Below are positions 51,090-59,869 of a stretch of 64,000 bases of DNA, one piece after another. Location: contig CAXXHP010000005.1 in NCBI GenBank assembly GCA_963662675.2, positions 1 through 64,000 of the forward strand, in the 5' to 3' direction. The translations under genes and the position numbers were made by a program. Source of the DNA: G963662675 sp963662675. Its GTDB lineage: Bacteria > Bacteroidota > Bacteroidia > Bacteroidales > Prolixibacteraceae. Numbering within the stretch: the first letter of the stretch is position 1; each line of letters begins with the position of its first letter. Under the pieces are notes generated by a model, which searched no databases, was not told the DNA's origin, and was given only the letters and a program-made list of their open reading frames with translations.

Positions 51090-53195
51090 TTATCTCACCC
51101 CGTGCATCAATTTCTTTAATACCGGATTTAATGCCATTACCAAAATTCCTGCTGCTGCTGGAATGATCGTAAATATCAAAAAGAAAGTTGACAATGAATA
51201 TTCTTCGGTGATATTTTCAATTTGCCCCCCCAGCCCTGCTGCTAACTTATTCCCAATAGCAATTGCCAGATACCACATCCCAAACATAAAGGCAATCATT
51301 CTTGCTGGCACCAATTTACTCACATATGAAAGACCAACAGGAGACAGGCACAACTCCCCTAAAGTATGAAACAGGTAGGCCAAAACTAACCAAACCATAC
51401 TCACTTTTACTCCTCCTGCCAGTCCGTGAGTTCCAAATGCCAGAATACCAAACCCCATGCCCATAATAATAAGCCCCAGTCCGTATTTTACGGCAGCTGA
51501 AGGATTGTATTTACTATCAAACCACTTAGAGAAAATACTGGCAAAAGCAATAATGAAGAACGAATTAAGAATACTAAACCAGGAAGTAGTGATTTCAACC
51601 TCATTGGACTGAATGGCGGTAACTGTTGCCTGCACAACTCCATTATCACGCCCTAGCTCTTCTCCGCGAATACGAGACACCTCCAACATATCAGGCGGCA
51701 AATAGCCATAAGTGCTGTTTTCATTGTCCTTTGTAATAATATTGATTTGCTCTCCTACCTGAAAATCAGCCAATTCGCTAATTCGAATTGTTCTTTCAAC
51801 TAATTGATCAGAAACAGAAACCTTAGTGTTTTCAGTTACCGGGATGTAGTTATACACTTGATTCCCTTCATCATCTAAGATTGGAGACCCGTTATCAACT
51901 ATAGGTTCTTCTATTGCCTGATAGCTTACTTCATAAGCCTTCGAATTCCAGTCACGATTGAGCATCCACAATGCGATGCCCCAAACTCCAAGAAAACAAA
52001 CAGCTAGTACAATATTCGAACTCAAAATTTTACGATGAGTCTCCTGATACAATCGGAATAAAACGTATGTAATTATTGCCAACGGCCCAATTGTAAGCAA
52101 AGCATTGATAATATTATAGATGACAGCCGAATTACCACTAAGCGTCCGGTCAACATTATCACGCGCAAAAATTATTAATGAAGTAGCACCCTGCTCAAAG
52201 CTCATCCAAAAGAAGACTGTGAAAAACGCAAAAACGATGAAGGCAATCATTCTGTCTCGAACAATGGGGGCATAGCGTCTGATCCTTGAAACAACCAAGG
52301 CCAAAAATAAAACGAGCCCAGCAATAACCGCAACATACTGACCTTCCATTCCTCCAAGACTGGCAAAAGCAAACATGTCAAAATTAGCAATCTTTGATAG
52401 CGGATCATTAAACGCAAACCCTATGCCTATAAAGGCAGTGATGACTATCAATATTTTATCAAGTAAAGAAAAAGGATTGTGTTTTGTAATTTCTTTATTT
52501 TCATCTGTTTCTGCCAACGAATGTTGTTCAATTTCTTCTGCTTCTTCTTGCTCCCCGGGCTTTTCACCAATCTTGCCAAACAATGGGGCCGCAAGCCAAA
52601 ACTGCAAGGTTCCCAGCATCATAAAAATTCCGGCCAACCCAAATCCCCATGACCAACCAATACGTTCTGCAAGGTAACCACAAAGCATCATTCCAAAGAA
52701 AGCTCCTGCATTAACGCCCATATAGAAAATGGTATAAGCGCCATCTTTCTTCTCTGGAAAATCTTTATAGATCTCAGAAATTATTGATGTAATATTCGGT
52801 TTGAAAAATCCGGTGCCAATTACCAAAAGTGCTAATCCCACATAAAGTGAGAGCTCTGAATCCATTGCCATAGATGCATGTCCCAAAGTCATAATACCAG
52901 CTCCAATCACCACTGCCCATCGATACCCTGTTAGCTTATCGGCAATAAACCCTCCAATAATAGGAGTTAAATACAGCAGCATAGCATACGTTCCAAATAA
53001 AGCTCCGGCATTCTCTGCCGTCCATTCCCAACCAGGATTGTAACCAATCAAAGCCATGGTCAGGAAATTAATTAACAACACGCGCATTCCATAAAACGAA
53101 AAGCGCTCCCACATCTCCGTAAAGAAAAGGACAAAAAGACCTGCCGGATGGTCTAAAACTTTCGATTTAAAAAACTCTTGATTTGCTGTTGGCAT
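51090..53195 (-). CDS. POT/PTR-family proton-coupled peptide transporter with large insert
   Basis: From the ATG at 53195 (a TTG three codons earlier is also open) the protein has 701 residues. POT signatures: FVLFFTEMWERFSFYGMRVLLINFL (with the ExxER-type motif), GGFIADKLTGYRWAVV, and FYMGVNAGAFFG. Two unusual insertions: a charged cytosolic loop (about 211-243 in the TTG numbering) and a domain of about 120 residues at about 418-540 (51585-51953) between late helices, rich in beta-like sequence. Typical members are 450-500 residues. It is tandem with a second POT gene upstream. Confidence 0.92.
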   Translation of the reverse strand: MPTANQEFFKSKVLDHPAGLFVLFFTEMWERFSFYGMRVLLINFLTMALIGYNPGWEWTAENAGALFGTYAMLLYLTPIIGGFIADKLTGYRWAVVIGAGIMTLGHASMAMDSELSLYVGLALLVIGTGFFKPNITSIISEIYKDFPEKKDGAYTIFYMGVNAGAFFGMMLCGYLAERIGWSWGFGLAGIFMMLGTLQFWLAAPLFGKIGEKPGEQEEAEEIEQHSLAETDENKEITKHNPFSLLDKILIVITAFIGIGFAFNDPLSKIANFDMFAFASLGGMEGQYVAVIAGLVLFLALVVSRIRRYAPIVRDRMIAFIVFAFFTVFFWMSFEQGATSLIIFARDNVDRTLSGNSAVIYNIINALLTIGPLAIITYVLFRLYQETHRKILSSNIVLAVCFLGVWGIALWMLNRDWNSKAYEVSYQAIEEPIVDNGSPILDDEGNQVYNYIPVTENTKVSVSDQLVERTIRISELADFQVGEQINIITKDNENSTYGYLPPDMLEVSRIRGEELGRDNGVVQATVTAIQSNEVEITTSWFSILNSFFIIAFASIFSKWFDSKYNPSAAVKYGLGLIIMGMGFGILAFGTHGLAGGVKVSMVWLVLAYLFHTLGELCLSPVGLSYVSKLVPARMIAFMFGMWYLAIAIGNKLAAGLGGQIENITEEYSLSTFFLIFTIIPAAAGILVMALNPVLKKLMHGVR

Positions 53196-53248
53196 AATTC
53201 GCAAAAATCTTAATTGTTGTTATTGCAATTGAAATGTCATCTCAGATT

Positions 53249-54583
53249 CTAACGTTCATTGTCTTCAACTCCATGAGTTAAAATCTCCAATTTATTTCTA
53301 AAAAGAAGAACAATTGCACCAAAAAGCACACAGAATACAGCAATGCCTGTAAATACAGCATACTCTCCTAAATGCTCTGCAGATTCTCCTAAAAGACCTG
53401 CAACTTTATTTCCTAACCCTGTCATGGCAAAATATACGCCCATCATAATCGATGCATACTTTGCAGGAGACAACTTGGTAATAAACGAAAGAGCAACCGG
53501 AGAAATACACAACTCACCAATTGTATGTAAGAAGTAAGCGAATACTAACCAATACATAGCGGAATCCCCTAATGTATTATATTGAACAGATGCACCGGTC
53601 ATAAAGAAAAATCCGGAGCCCATAATAATCAGTCCCAAAATCATCTTAAATAATGAACTGGCTAATTTCCCTTTTAGTTTTCTGCGAGCCCAAAAAGCAG
53701 CAACAACTGTTCCTGTTGTAATAATAAAGAACGCATTTAACGACTGAAACCATGATGCCGGAATTTCCCATCCAAGGAAGGCCCTATTCGTTTTTTCAAG
53801 TGCATAAATATTCATTAAACCACCTGCCTGTTCAAATGCGCCCCAGAATATAATTACCAATAAGAATGAAATCAGCAGAACCACAACTCTGTCTTTTTCA
53901 ATCTTTGTCAGAGGTTTCTTCATCAATTCCTTATCGCCAGCTTCTTCTGATTTCCCCAAGAAATTTCCAACATGTTGAAGATGTTTTTGTCCTACTAAAT
54001 ATTGAATTAATCCCAAAGTCATTCCAATAGCAGCTAAACCAAATCCGTAATGCCAGCCATAAACTTCGCCCACATAACCGACAATTAAACTGGACATGAA
54101 AGCGCCAACATTTATGCCGATATAAAAAATAGTAAACCCTTTGTCCCTGCGTATATCTCCCTGCTTGTACAATCCTCCAACCATGGTCGATATATTGGGT
54201 TTAAGCATTCCCACTCCCAATATAATTAATGCCAAGCCGGAATAAAAAGCCCACATTTCCTCAATAGACAATACTCCATGTCCTGCAACCAACAGAATAC
54301 CTCCGTACAAAACAGCTTTTTTCTGTCCTATCAATTTATCGGCAATAATACCACCGGGTATTGACATGAGATAAACCAACATGGTATACCATCCATAGAG
54401 AGCCAAGGCACTACCATTATCCCAACCTAAACCCGGATTACCGCCAGCAGTTTGTGCCACAATATACAATACCAGAATCGCACGCATCCCATAGTAAGAA
54501 AAACGCTCCCACATCTCGGTAAAAAACAGAATGAACAACCCTTTTGGATGTCCGAAGAGCTCTTTGCCATTATTTGTATTCAT
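53249..54583 (-). CDS. POT/PTR-family proton-coupled peptide transporter
   Basis: 444-residue inner-membrane importer of di- and tripeptides. Signatures: FILFFTEMWERFSYYGMRAILVLYIV, PGGIIADKLIGQKKAVLYGG and FYIGINVGAFMSSLIVG. Standard length and about 12 helices, without the insert of its neighbour. The two genes are 44-53 bases apart on the same strand and probably arose by duplication. Confidence 0.94.
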   Translation of the reverse strand: MNTNNGKELFGHPKGLFILFFTEMWERFSYYGMRAILVLYIVAQTAGGNPGLGWDNGSALALYGWYTMLVYLMSIPGGIIADKLIGQKKAVLYGGILLVAGHGVLSIEEMWAFYSGLALIILGVGMLKPNISTMVGGLYKQGDIRRDKGFTIFYIGINVGAFMSSLIVGYVGEVYGWHYGFGLAAIGMTLGLIQYLVGQKHLQHVGNFLGKSEEAGDKELMKKPLTKIEKDRVVVLLISFLLVIIFWGAFEQAGGLMNIYALEKTNRAFLGWEIPASWFQSLNAFFIITTGTVVAAFWARRKLKGKLASSLFKMILGLIIMGSGFFFMTGASVQYNTLGDSAMYWLVFAYFLHTIGELCISPVALSFITKLSPAKYASIMMGVYFAMTGLGNKVAGLLGESAEHLGEYAVFTGIAVFCVLFGAIVLLFRNKLEILTHGVEDNER

Positions 54584-54828
54584 AATATTGAATTAAGAAA
54601 ATTTTCAATTATTGTAAGAAATATAAAGATATAAAATCTTATTACGCATTGTCACCCCGTTTCAAATAATCATTTGAATACCAACATAATTCTGACAACA
54701 AAAATAGATGTATTTCAATTTATTCAAAATATTATCAGTTAAAAGACTGACGTTTCTCCATGCTCGATACACCCCAAATTTAAACGTACTAAATTCCATT
54801 AGTAGTCACCACTCCTTGTTTATTACTG

Positions 54829-54836
54829 TAATTTTG
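54829..54836 (+). promoter_or_regulatory. Bacteroidota -7 box of the nnr gene
   Basis: TAATTTTG, exact TAnnTTTG match, about 68 bases before the ATG; no matching TTG at -33. Confidence 0.4.
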
Positions 54837-54904
54837 AATGGAAAATTCTTCGTATATTATTATTTGCTGAGTAACAATTGATTCAAAGTCCTAAATTTTT
54901 ACCG

Positions 54905-56416
54905 ATGAAGATATTCACAACCAAACAGATTGCCGAAATTGATCAGTATACAATCAAACACGAACCAATTCCAGATATTGACTTAATGGAACGAGCTTCT
55001 TTACAAATCACAAACTGGGTCATACAACACATCTCCAACGAAAAAAAACTAATGATTTTTGCAGGCTCTGGAAACAATGGAGGTGATGCCCTAGCTGTTG
55101 CTCGCCAGTTAGCAGAACACGACTATTTGTGTGACGTTTTTGTAATTAGCTTTGGGAAAGATTTAAATGGATCACCTGCCATTAATTGGGAACGATTAGA
55201 AAAACAAGGAAAAGTGAAGCTTTCCAAAATAGAAAAAGAATCAGCTATTCCTACAATACCTCACGATGCCGTAGTTATAGATGGAATTTTTGGATCGGGA
55301 CTGAACAGAAAACTGGATGGGATTCCTGCAATAATTGCCTCAAAAATAAATAACTCCGGAGCTTTTGTGCTTTCCATCGATATTCCCACAGGCCTCTTTG
55401 GTGAAGACAACTCACAGAATGACCTTGAGCTGGCAGTGAAAGCCGACAAAACCCTGACATTCCAGTTTCCCAAGCTGAGCTTTTTCTTTCCCGAGCATGA
55501 TCAGATTTTAGGAGACTGGGAAGTTCTTCCGATTGGGCTTCATCCCTATGCCATTAAATCAGATGAAACCCCTTATCATTTTTTAAATGAGGAATTTGCT
55601 TCAGCATTAATACAAAAAAGGGGGAAATTCGCACACAAAGGCACCTTCGGGCATGCCTTGCTCATAGCCGGATCATACGGGAAAATGGGAGCAGCAATCC
55701 TTGCATCCAAAGCATGTTTGCGAGCAGGGACAGGACTTTTAACGACTCATATTCCACACAATGGATATCCAATTATTCAAGTTGCCATCCCGGAAGCAAT
55801 GTGCTCTATTGATGCCTCCGATCTTATGTTCACGGAATTTCCAGATTTAGATTTGTTTTCTGCTGTTGGAATTGGGCCCGGCCTTGGCACAAAACCAAAC
55901 TCACAACGCGGACTTAAAGAACTATTACTGGCAAAACCAGAGAAAATAGTATTGGATGCAGATGCCTTAAACATTATAGCTCAGCATCCTGAATGGATAG
56001 AAAAGCTTCCTGAAAATTCGATTTTAACCCCACACCCAAAAGAATTTGAAAGGCTAGTCGGAAAAACAACTGATTCATGGACTCGTATGCAGTTGCAACG
56101 TGAATTCTCGATAAAACACAAGATGATAATTATTTTAAAGGGGGCTCATACTTGCATATCTCTCCCCAATGGCGATATATTCTTTAACACAACCGGAAAT
56201 CCGGGAATGGCAACTGCCGGAAGTGGGGATGTACTAACAGGTATGATTTTAGGGTTGTTATCTCAAAAATATTCACCCAAACAAGCGGCCTTACTTTCAG
56301 TTTATTTGCATGGCCTATCTGGCGATTTAGCGGAAAAACAAATTGGACAGGAAGCTTTAATTGCCGGAGATATTATTGAAAATCTGGGAAATGCATTTCT
56401 TCAACTCAGAAAATAA
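54905..56416 (+). CDS. nnr: Bifunctional NAD(P)HX epimerase / ADP-dependent NAD(P)HX dehydratase
   Basis: Repairs hydrated NADH and NADPH. The ATG at 54905 gives 503 residues (MKIFTTKQIAEIDQYT); a start 9 codons earlier is less likely. N-terminal YjeF_N epimerase domain: IFAGSGNNGGDALAVARQL and VVIDGIFGSGLNRKLDGIP. C-terminal ribokinase-like dehydratase from about residue 230: KGTFGHALLIAGSYGKMGAAILASKACLRAGTGL, VLDADALNII, LTPHPKEFERL, NTTGNPGMATAGSGDVLTG. Confidence 0.96.
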   Translation: MKIFTTKQIAEIDQYTIKHEPIPDIDLMERASLQITNWVIQHISNEKKLMIFAGSGNNGGDALAVARQLAEHDYLCDVFVISFGKDLNGSPAINWERLEKQGKVKLSKIEKESAIPTIPHDAVVIDGIFGSGLNRKLDGIPAIIASKINNSGAFVLSIDIPTGLFGEDNSQNDLELAVKADKTLTFQFPKLSFFFPEHDQILGDWEVLPIGLHPYAIKSDETPYHFLNEEFASALIQKRGKFAHKGTFGHALLIAGSYGKMGAAILASKACLRAGTGLLTTHIPHNGYPIIQVAIPEAMCSIDASDLMFTEFPDLDLFSAVGIGPGLGTKPNSQRGLKELLLAKPEKIVLDADALNIIAQHPEWIEKLPENSILTPHPKEFERLVGKTTDSWTRMQLQREFSIKHKMIIILKGAHTCISLPNGDIFFNTTGNPGMATAGSGDVLTGMILGLLSQKYSPKQAALLSVYLHGLSGDLAEKQIGQEALIAGDIIENLGNAFLQLRK

Positions 56417-56503
56417 ATCAGCAATAAATTAGTTCTTTAAGAATAAGAATGTCGCATGCTAAATTTTTGATAGAATTATCTATGCATATGATCTGACATT
56501 CAT

Positions 56504-56511
56504 TAATTTTG
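56504..56511 (+). promoter_or_regulatory. Bacteroidota -7 box of the DUF4831 gene
   Basis: TAATTTTG, exact TAnnTTTG match, 23 bases before the ATG. Confidence 0.45.
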
Positions 56512-56534
56512 GAGAAACAATAAAACGACAACCC

Positions 56535-57638
56535 ATGAAATTGAAATACATTTTAACCATTCTATTGCTCTTGGCATGCCTTACCAATTATGCACAACGC
56601 AATAAAGATGAAGAATTAATTCCCGTAGTTTCAGAAGGCGTTGCCTACAGTTTACCTCGAACAGGAATTCGTGTAACTGTTGAAGCAAGTCAGGAAAAAT
56701 TCTACCCTGGCCCATACGCTCAATATGCTAAAGCATTGCTGGGAATAGAAAATAGCCCAATCACAGACCGTGAAACGTGGACTATAAAGGACATACAAAT
56801 TGAGACCTTCAGCGAAGCTGATCCCAATCAGGTATATAAAGCAATGGGTAACGCGGCTTTTCTGCTCAGCCTGACAGAATCAGGAACACTGGCGGGCATC
56901 AATAAAGAAATGGATAGCTATTCTGAGAAATTAGCCGTTTCTACTTTTTTAGGAGAAGCAAAAACACCTCATATCATATTTCCCGACCTATCGTTAAACC
57001 CGTTTTTTAATGAAGTGGTTGATTCTGTGCGCGGCAACACTCTTGTATTAAAACCGATAGAAGAGAAAGCACAGGAAGCAGCACACACCGTTATCAAACT
57101 AAGAAAACGTCGCTTTAAATCGTTGGCCAATGGTTATGACGCGCAATTGCCCGACGGCAAAGCTTACGATGTTATGGTAGAAGAGCTAGGCGATTTGGAA
57201 GACGAATATGTTGCCTTGTTTACCGGAAAATCGTATAAGAAATCGTTCACCTATAGCTTTGATTATATTCCGGGAGAGAATACAGTAAACGGAGATGTGC
57301 TGTTTCGATTTTCAGACACAGGCGGAGTTTTACCCAAAACCGACATGAGTGGAAAACCAATTGCTATTGACGTGAAAAAGATCAGTGAGCTTTCTTCGGC
57401 ACAGGCAAAAGTAAAAGACACGCAAAATACGATGGCTAAAACGAATGTATTCTATCGCATGCCCGGTAAAGCTGATGTTCAAATATTAAACGGCATCGCT
57501 CTGATGGCATCAACACGTGCCGATATCGCACAATTTGGGAACGTAGCTCCTCTACCCGAAGAGTTGCTTAATGGGAACTACGAGATTTCCTTCCACCCAA
57601 AAACCGGAGCCATAAAAAGCATTTTGCAAAAACAATAA
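56535..57638 (+). CDS. DUF4831 family exported protein
   Basis: 367 residues with a signal peptide (MKLKYILTILLLLACLTNYAQ). The start of the mature part, LPRTGIRVTVEASQEKFYPGPYAQYAKALLGIENSPITDRETWTIKDIQIETFSEADPNQVYKA, is the DUF4831 hallmark. Family function unknown; restricted mainly to Bacteroidota. A palindromic terminator follows 26 bases after the stop. Confidence 0.88.
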   Translation: MKLKYILTILLLLACLTNYAQRNKDEELIPVVSEGVAYSLPRTGIRVTVEASQEKFYPGPYAQYAKALLGIENSPITDRETWTIKDIQIETFSEADPNQVYKAMGNAAFLLSLTESGTLAGINKEMDSYSEKLAVSTFLGEAKTPHIIFPDLSLNPFFNEVVDSVRGNTLVLKPIEEKAQEAAHTVIKLRKRRFKSLANGYDAQLPDGKAYDVMVEELGDLEDEYVALFTGKSYKKSFTYSFDYIPGENTVNGDVLFRFSDTGGVLPKTDMSGKPIAIDVKKISELSSAQAKVKDTQNTMAKTNVFYRMPGKADVQILNGIALMASTRADIAQFGNVAPLPEELLNGNYEISFHPKTGAIKSILQKQ

Positions 57639-57663
57639 CACAATCATTTTTTCTCGTGAGACC

Positions 57664-57698
57664 TAAGTATGTCATCTTTTAAAAAGATGACATACTTA
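57664..57698 (+). terminator. Palindromic terminator after the DUF4831 gene
   Basis: Perfect 17-base arms TAAGTATGTCATCTTTT and complement with one central A. Shares ATGTCATCTTTT with 17561-17590. The following bases are not T-rich, so termination is inferred from position. Confidence 0.65.
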
Positions 57699-57793
57699 TC
57701 GTTCATAATTTCAGATTGTTTTTACTGAGACGGAGAACTGTGACTTGTAACTTTTTCGGATTACCTTTGCTGCAAATCAATAATATTAGAGCT

Positions 57794-59137
57794 GTGACAT
57801 TTCATCAAATCAATTTAAATATTCAATTGCTTAATGCCCTGAATGACTTGGGCTTTGAAAATCCTACACCTATTCAGGAAAAAATGTACCCAGTAGTTAT
57901 GTCGGGGCGCGATGCAATTGGGATTGCACAAACCGGGACTGGTAAAACTTTCTCCTATTTGATACCGATTCTGCGACAGCTTAAGTATTCAGATTCGAAA
58001 CATCCCCGGATTTTAATTGTAGTTCCTACCCGCGAGCTTGTTTTACAAGTAGTTGGCGAAGTTGAAAAACTTGCTAAATACATGAATGTTAGGGTCATTG
58101 GCGTTTATGGCGGAATCAATATAAATACTCAGAGACAATTGGTATACGGCGGTATGGACATTTTAGTCGCAACACCCGGACGACTGGTTGATTTACTTAT
58201 GACCGGCGTTTTGCGGTTGAAATCGATCCAGAAGCTTGTAATTGATGAAGTGGATGAAATGTTGAACCTGGGTTTCAGAACACAATTGATGAGTTTTATG
58301 GATAGTCTGCCGCAACGCAGGCAAAATTTGATGTTTTCAGCTACTCTTACTGAAGATGTTGCTGCTTTAATTGAAGGCTATTTTTATGAGCCGATAACCG
58401 TTGAAATTGAAAATCAACGAACTCCGCTTGAGCAGATTATGAACCAGTATTATTCAGTTCCTAATTTTTTCACAAAAATTAATTTGCTCGAAAATCTGCT
58501 GTCGAAAACTGAAGAATTCTCACGTGTTTTAGTTTTTGTTTCGACCAAACAGGTTGCCGATCGCGTATTCGAACTGATTGATCCAAAATTTCCTGAGCAA
58601 GTTGGCATATTACATTCGAATAAATCGCAAAATTTCAGGATTAATTCGCTTGAACGTTTCAAAAACGGAACTAACCGGATTTTAATTTCGACAGATATTG
58701 GTTCGAAAGGATTGGATATTTTAGAAATTTCACATGTCATAAATTTTGATACGCCAGATATCCCTGAAGATTACATTCATCGCATCGGCCGTACTGGCCG
58801 GGCTGGACAATTAGGAACAGCCATCACCTTTGTAAATGAATCTGAACATAAAAATCTAGCTGAAATTGAAAATTTCATGAACAGGATAATGGTAGAAAAA
58901 CCATTGCCTTCGGATTTGACGATTTCAAATGTTTTTACAGATGAAGAGAAGCCGGTACTGTTTGATAAAGATTATATTGGGAAATCCAAAGGTATTCCAG
59001 AACCTAAGGGCGCATTTCATGAAAAGCTAGAGAAAAATAAAAAAGTAAATCTTGGCGGACCCGGTAAAAGAAAACCCCGAAAGGAAGGGCCTGTAAATCG
59101 AGGTGTTCTGAAAAAAAGGGCTGCGAAAAGAAGATAA
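57794..59137 (+). CDS. DEAD-box family ATP-dependent RNA helicase (DEVD variant)
   Basis: RNA helicase. I chose the GTG at 57794 (VTFHQINLNIQLLNALNDLGFENPTPIQEKMYPVVMSG), which begins the Q motif; an ATG at 57716 would add 26 residues that do not fit the family. Motifs: AQTGTGKT, PTRELV, TPGRLVDLL, DEVD in place of DEAD, SATL, HRIGRTGRAG. The basic tail (KKVNLGGPGKRKPRKEGPVNRGVLKKRAAKRR) suits RNA binding. Role in ribosome assembly or cold adaptation is inferred from family. Confidence 0.93.
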   Translation: MTFHQINLNIQLLNALNDLGFENPTPIQEKMYPVVMSGRDAIGIAQTGTGKTFSYLIPILRQLKYSDSKHPRILIVVPTRELVLQVVGEVEKLAKYMNVRVIGVYGGININTQRQLVYGGMDILVATPGRLVDLLMTGVLRLKSIQKLVIDEVDEMLNLGFRTQLMSFMDSLPQRRQNLMFSATLTEDVAALIEGYFYEPITVEIENQRTPLEQIMNQYYSVPNFFTKINLLENLLSKTEEFSRVLVFVSTKQVADRVFELIDPKFPEQVGILHSNKSQNFRINSLERFKNGTNRILISTDIGSKGLDILEISHVINFDTPDIPEDYIHRIGRTGRAGQLGTAITFVNESEHKNLAEIENFMNRIMVEKPLPSDLTISNVFTDEEKPVLFDKDYIGKSKGIPEPKGAFHEKLEKNKKVNLGGPGKRKPRKEGPVNRGVLKKRAAKRR

Positions 59138-59193
59138 TTGACTTAAGCTCTATGACATCAACTATACTGAGTTCCCGCATCGATTTCCTTGTG

Positions 59194-59246
59194 CTGCCAG
59201 ACATGAACGCTCTCTAAAATCTGCAACGACAACGTGTAATTTACCG
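59194..59246. repeat. Direct repeat, left copy flanking the VOC gene
   Basis: Shares CTGCCAGACA, ACGCTCTC and TAATTTACCG in order with 59804-59849; the middle differs by an indel. Confidence 0.6.
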
Positions 59247-59300
59247 CTATAAACTTTTATAAAACAAACCGAAAGGACAAGAAATTATTTTCAACAAGCT

Positions 59301-59729
59301 ATGCTCCCAGTAATTGACCATATCCAAATAACCGTAAAGGATCTGAAAATTGCAGAAACATTCTATGATAAGTTTCTTCCAATTTTAGGATTTGATATTA
59401 ATAAAAAGGTGAATGCTTACATTAAAGAACATGATTTTCATGTAATCGAATATAGCCATGAATTATTAGCATTTGCAATTACATCACCTAGAGAAGCGTT
59501 CAAAAATGATTCCATAAACCGAAGAAAACCTGGAGCTTTACATCATTTAGCTTTTAAAGCAAAATCAAGAGCAGAAGTTGACAATGCATATCAGGAATTA
59601 TTAAAAATTGGTGCTATTATAGCCTCTGAACCTCAAATACACACTGAATACAGCGAAAATTATTATGCGGTATATTTTAAAGACCCAGAAAATATAAAAT
59701 ATGAGATTGTGTGTACAAAAGCACAATAA
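59301..59729 (+). CDS. VOC-family (glyoxalase-like) protein
   Basis: 142-residue VOC protein: VIDHIQITVKDLKIAETFYDKFLPILGFDINKK (His ligand), PGALHHLAFKAKSRAEVDNAYQELLKIGAIIASEPQIHTEYSENYYAVYFKDPENIKYEIV (His and Glu ligands). Substrate unknown. It lies between two imperfect direct repeats and may have been inserted between the helicase and pepD genes. Confidence 0.9.
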   Translation: MLPVIDHIQITVKDLKIAETFYDKFLPILGFDINKKVNAYIKEHDFHVIEYSHELLAFAITSPREAFKNDSINRRKPGALHHLAFKAKSRAEVDNAYQELLKIGAIIASEPQIHTEYSENYYAVYFKDPENIKYEIVCTKAQ

Positions 59730-59803
59730 CGCAACCTAGCAAGGCTCATAAAGCAGAGCAGGATTTGTGCGGTGCATAACTCCTCATTATCTTAACCGCG
59801 CGA

Positions 59804-59849
59804 CCTGCCAGACACTGACGCTCTCCGAAATACCCCACTTAATTTACCG
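59804..59849. repeat. Direct repeat, right copy flanking the VOC gene
   Basis: CTGCCAGACA, ACGCTCTC, TAATTTACCG in the same order as the left copy at 59194-59246, ending 20 bases before the pepD ATG. Confidence 0.6.
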
Positions 59850-59869
59850 TTAAAATAAAGCCAAACACC

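Noticed and set aside
59730..59869. Integron attC site after the VOC gene
   Set aside because: No clear GTTRRRY/RYYYAAC core pair, and no integron integrase in the window; kept only as a direct repeat.
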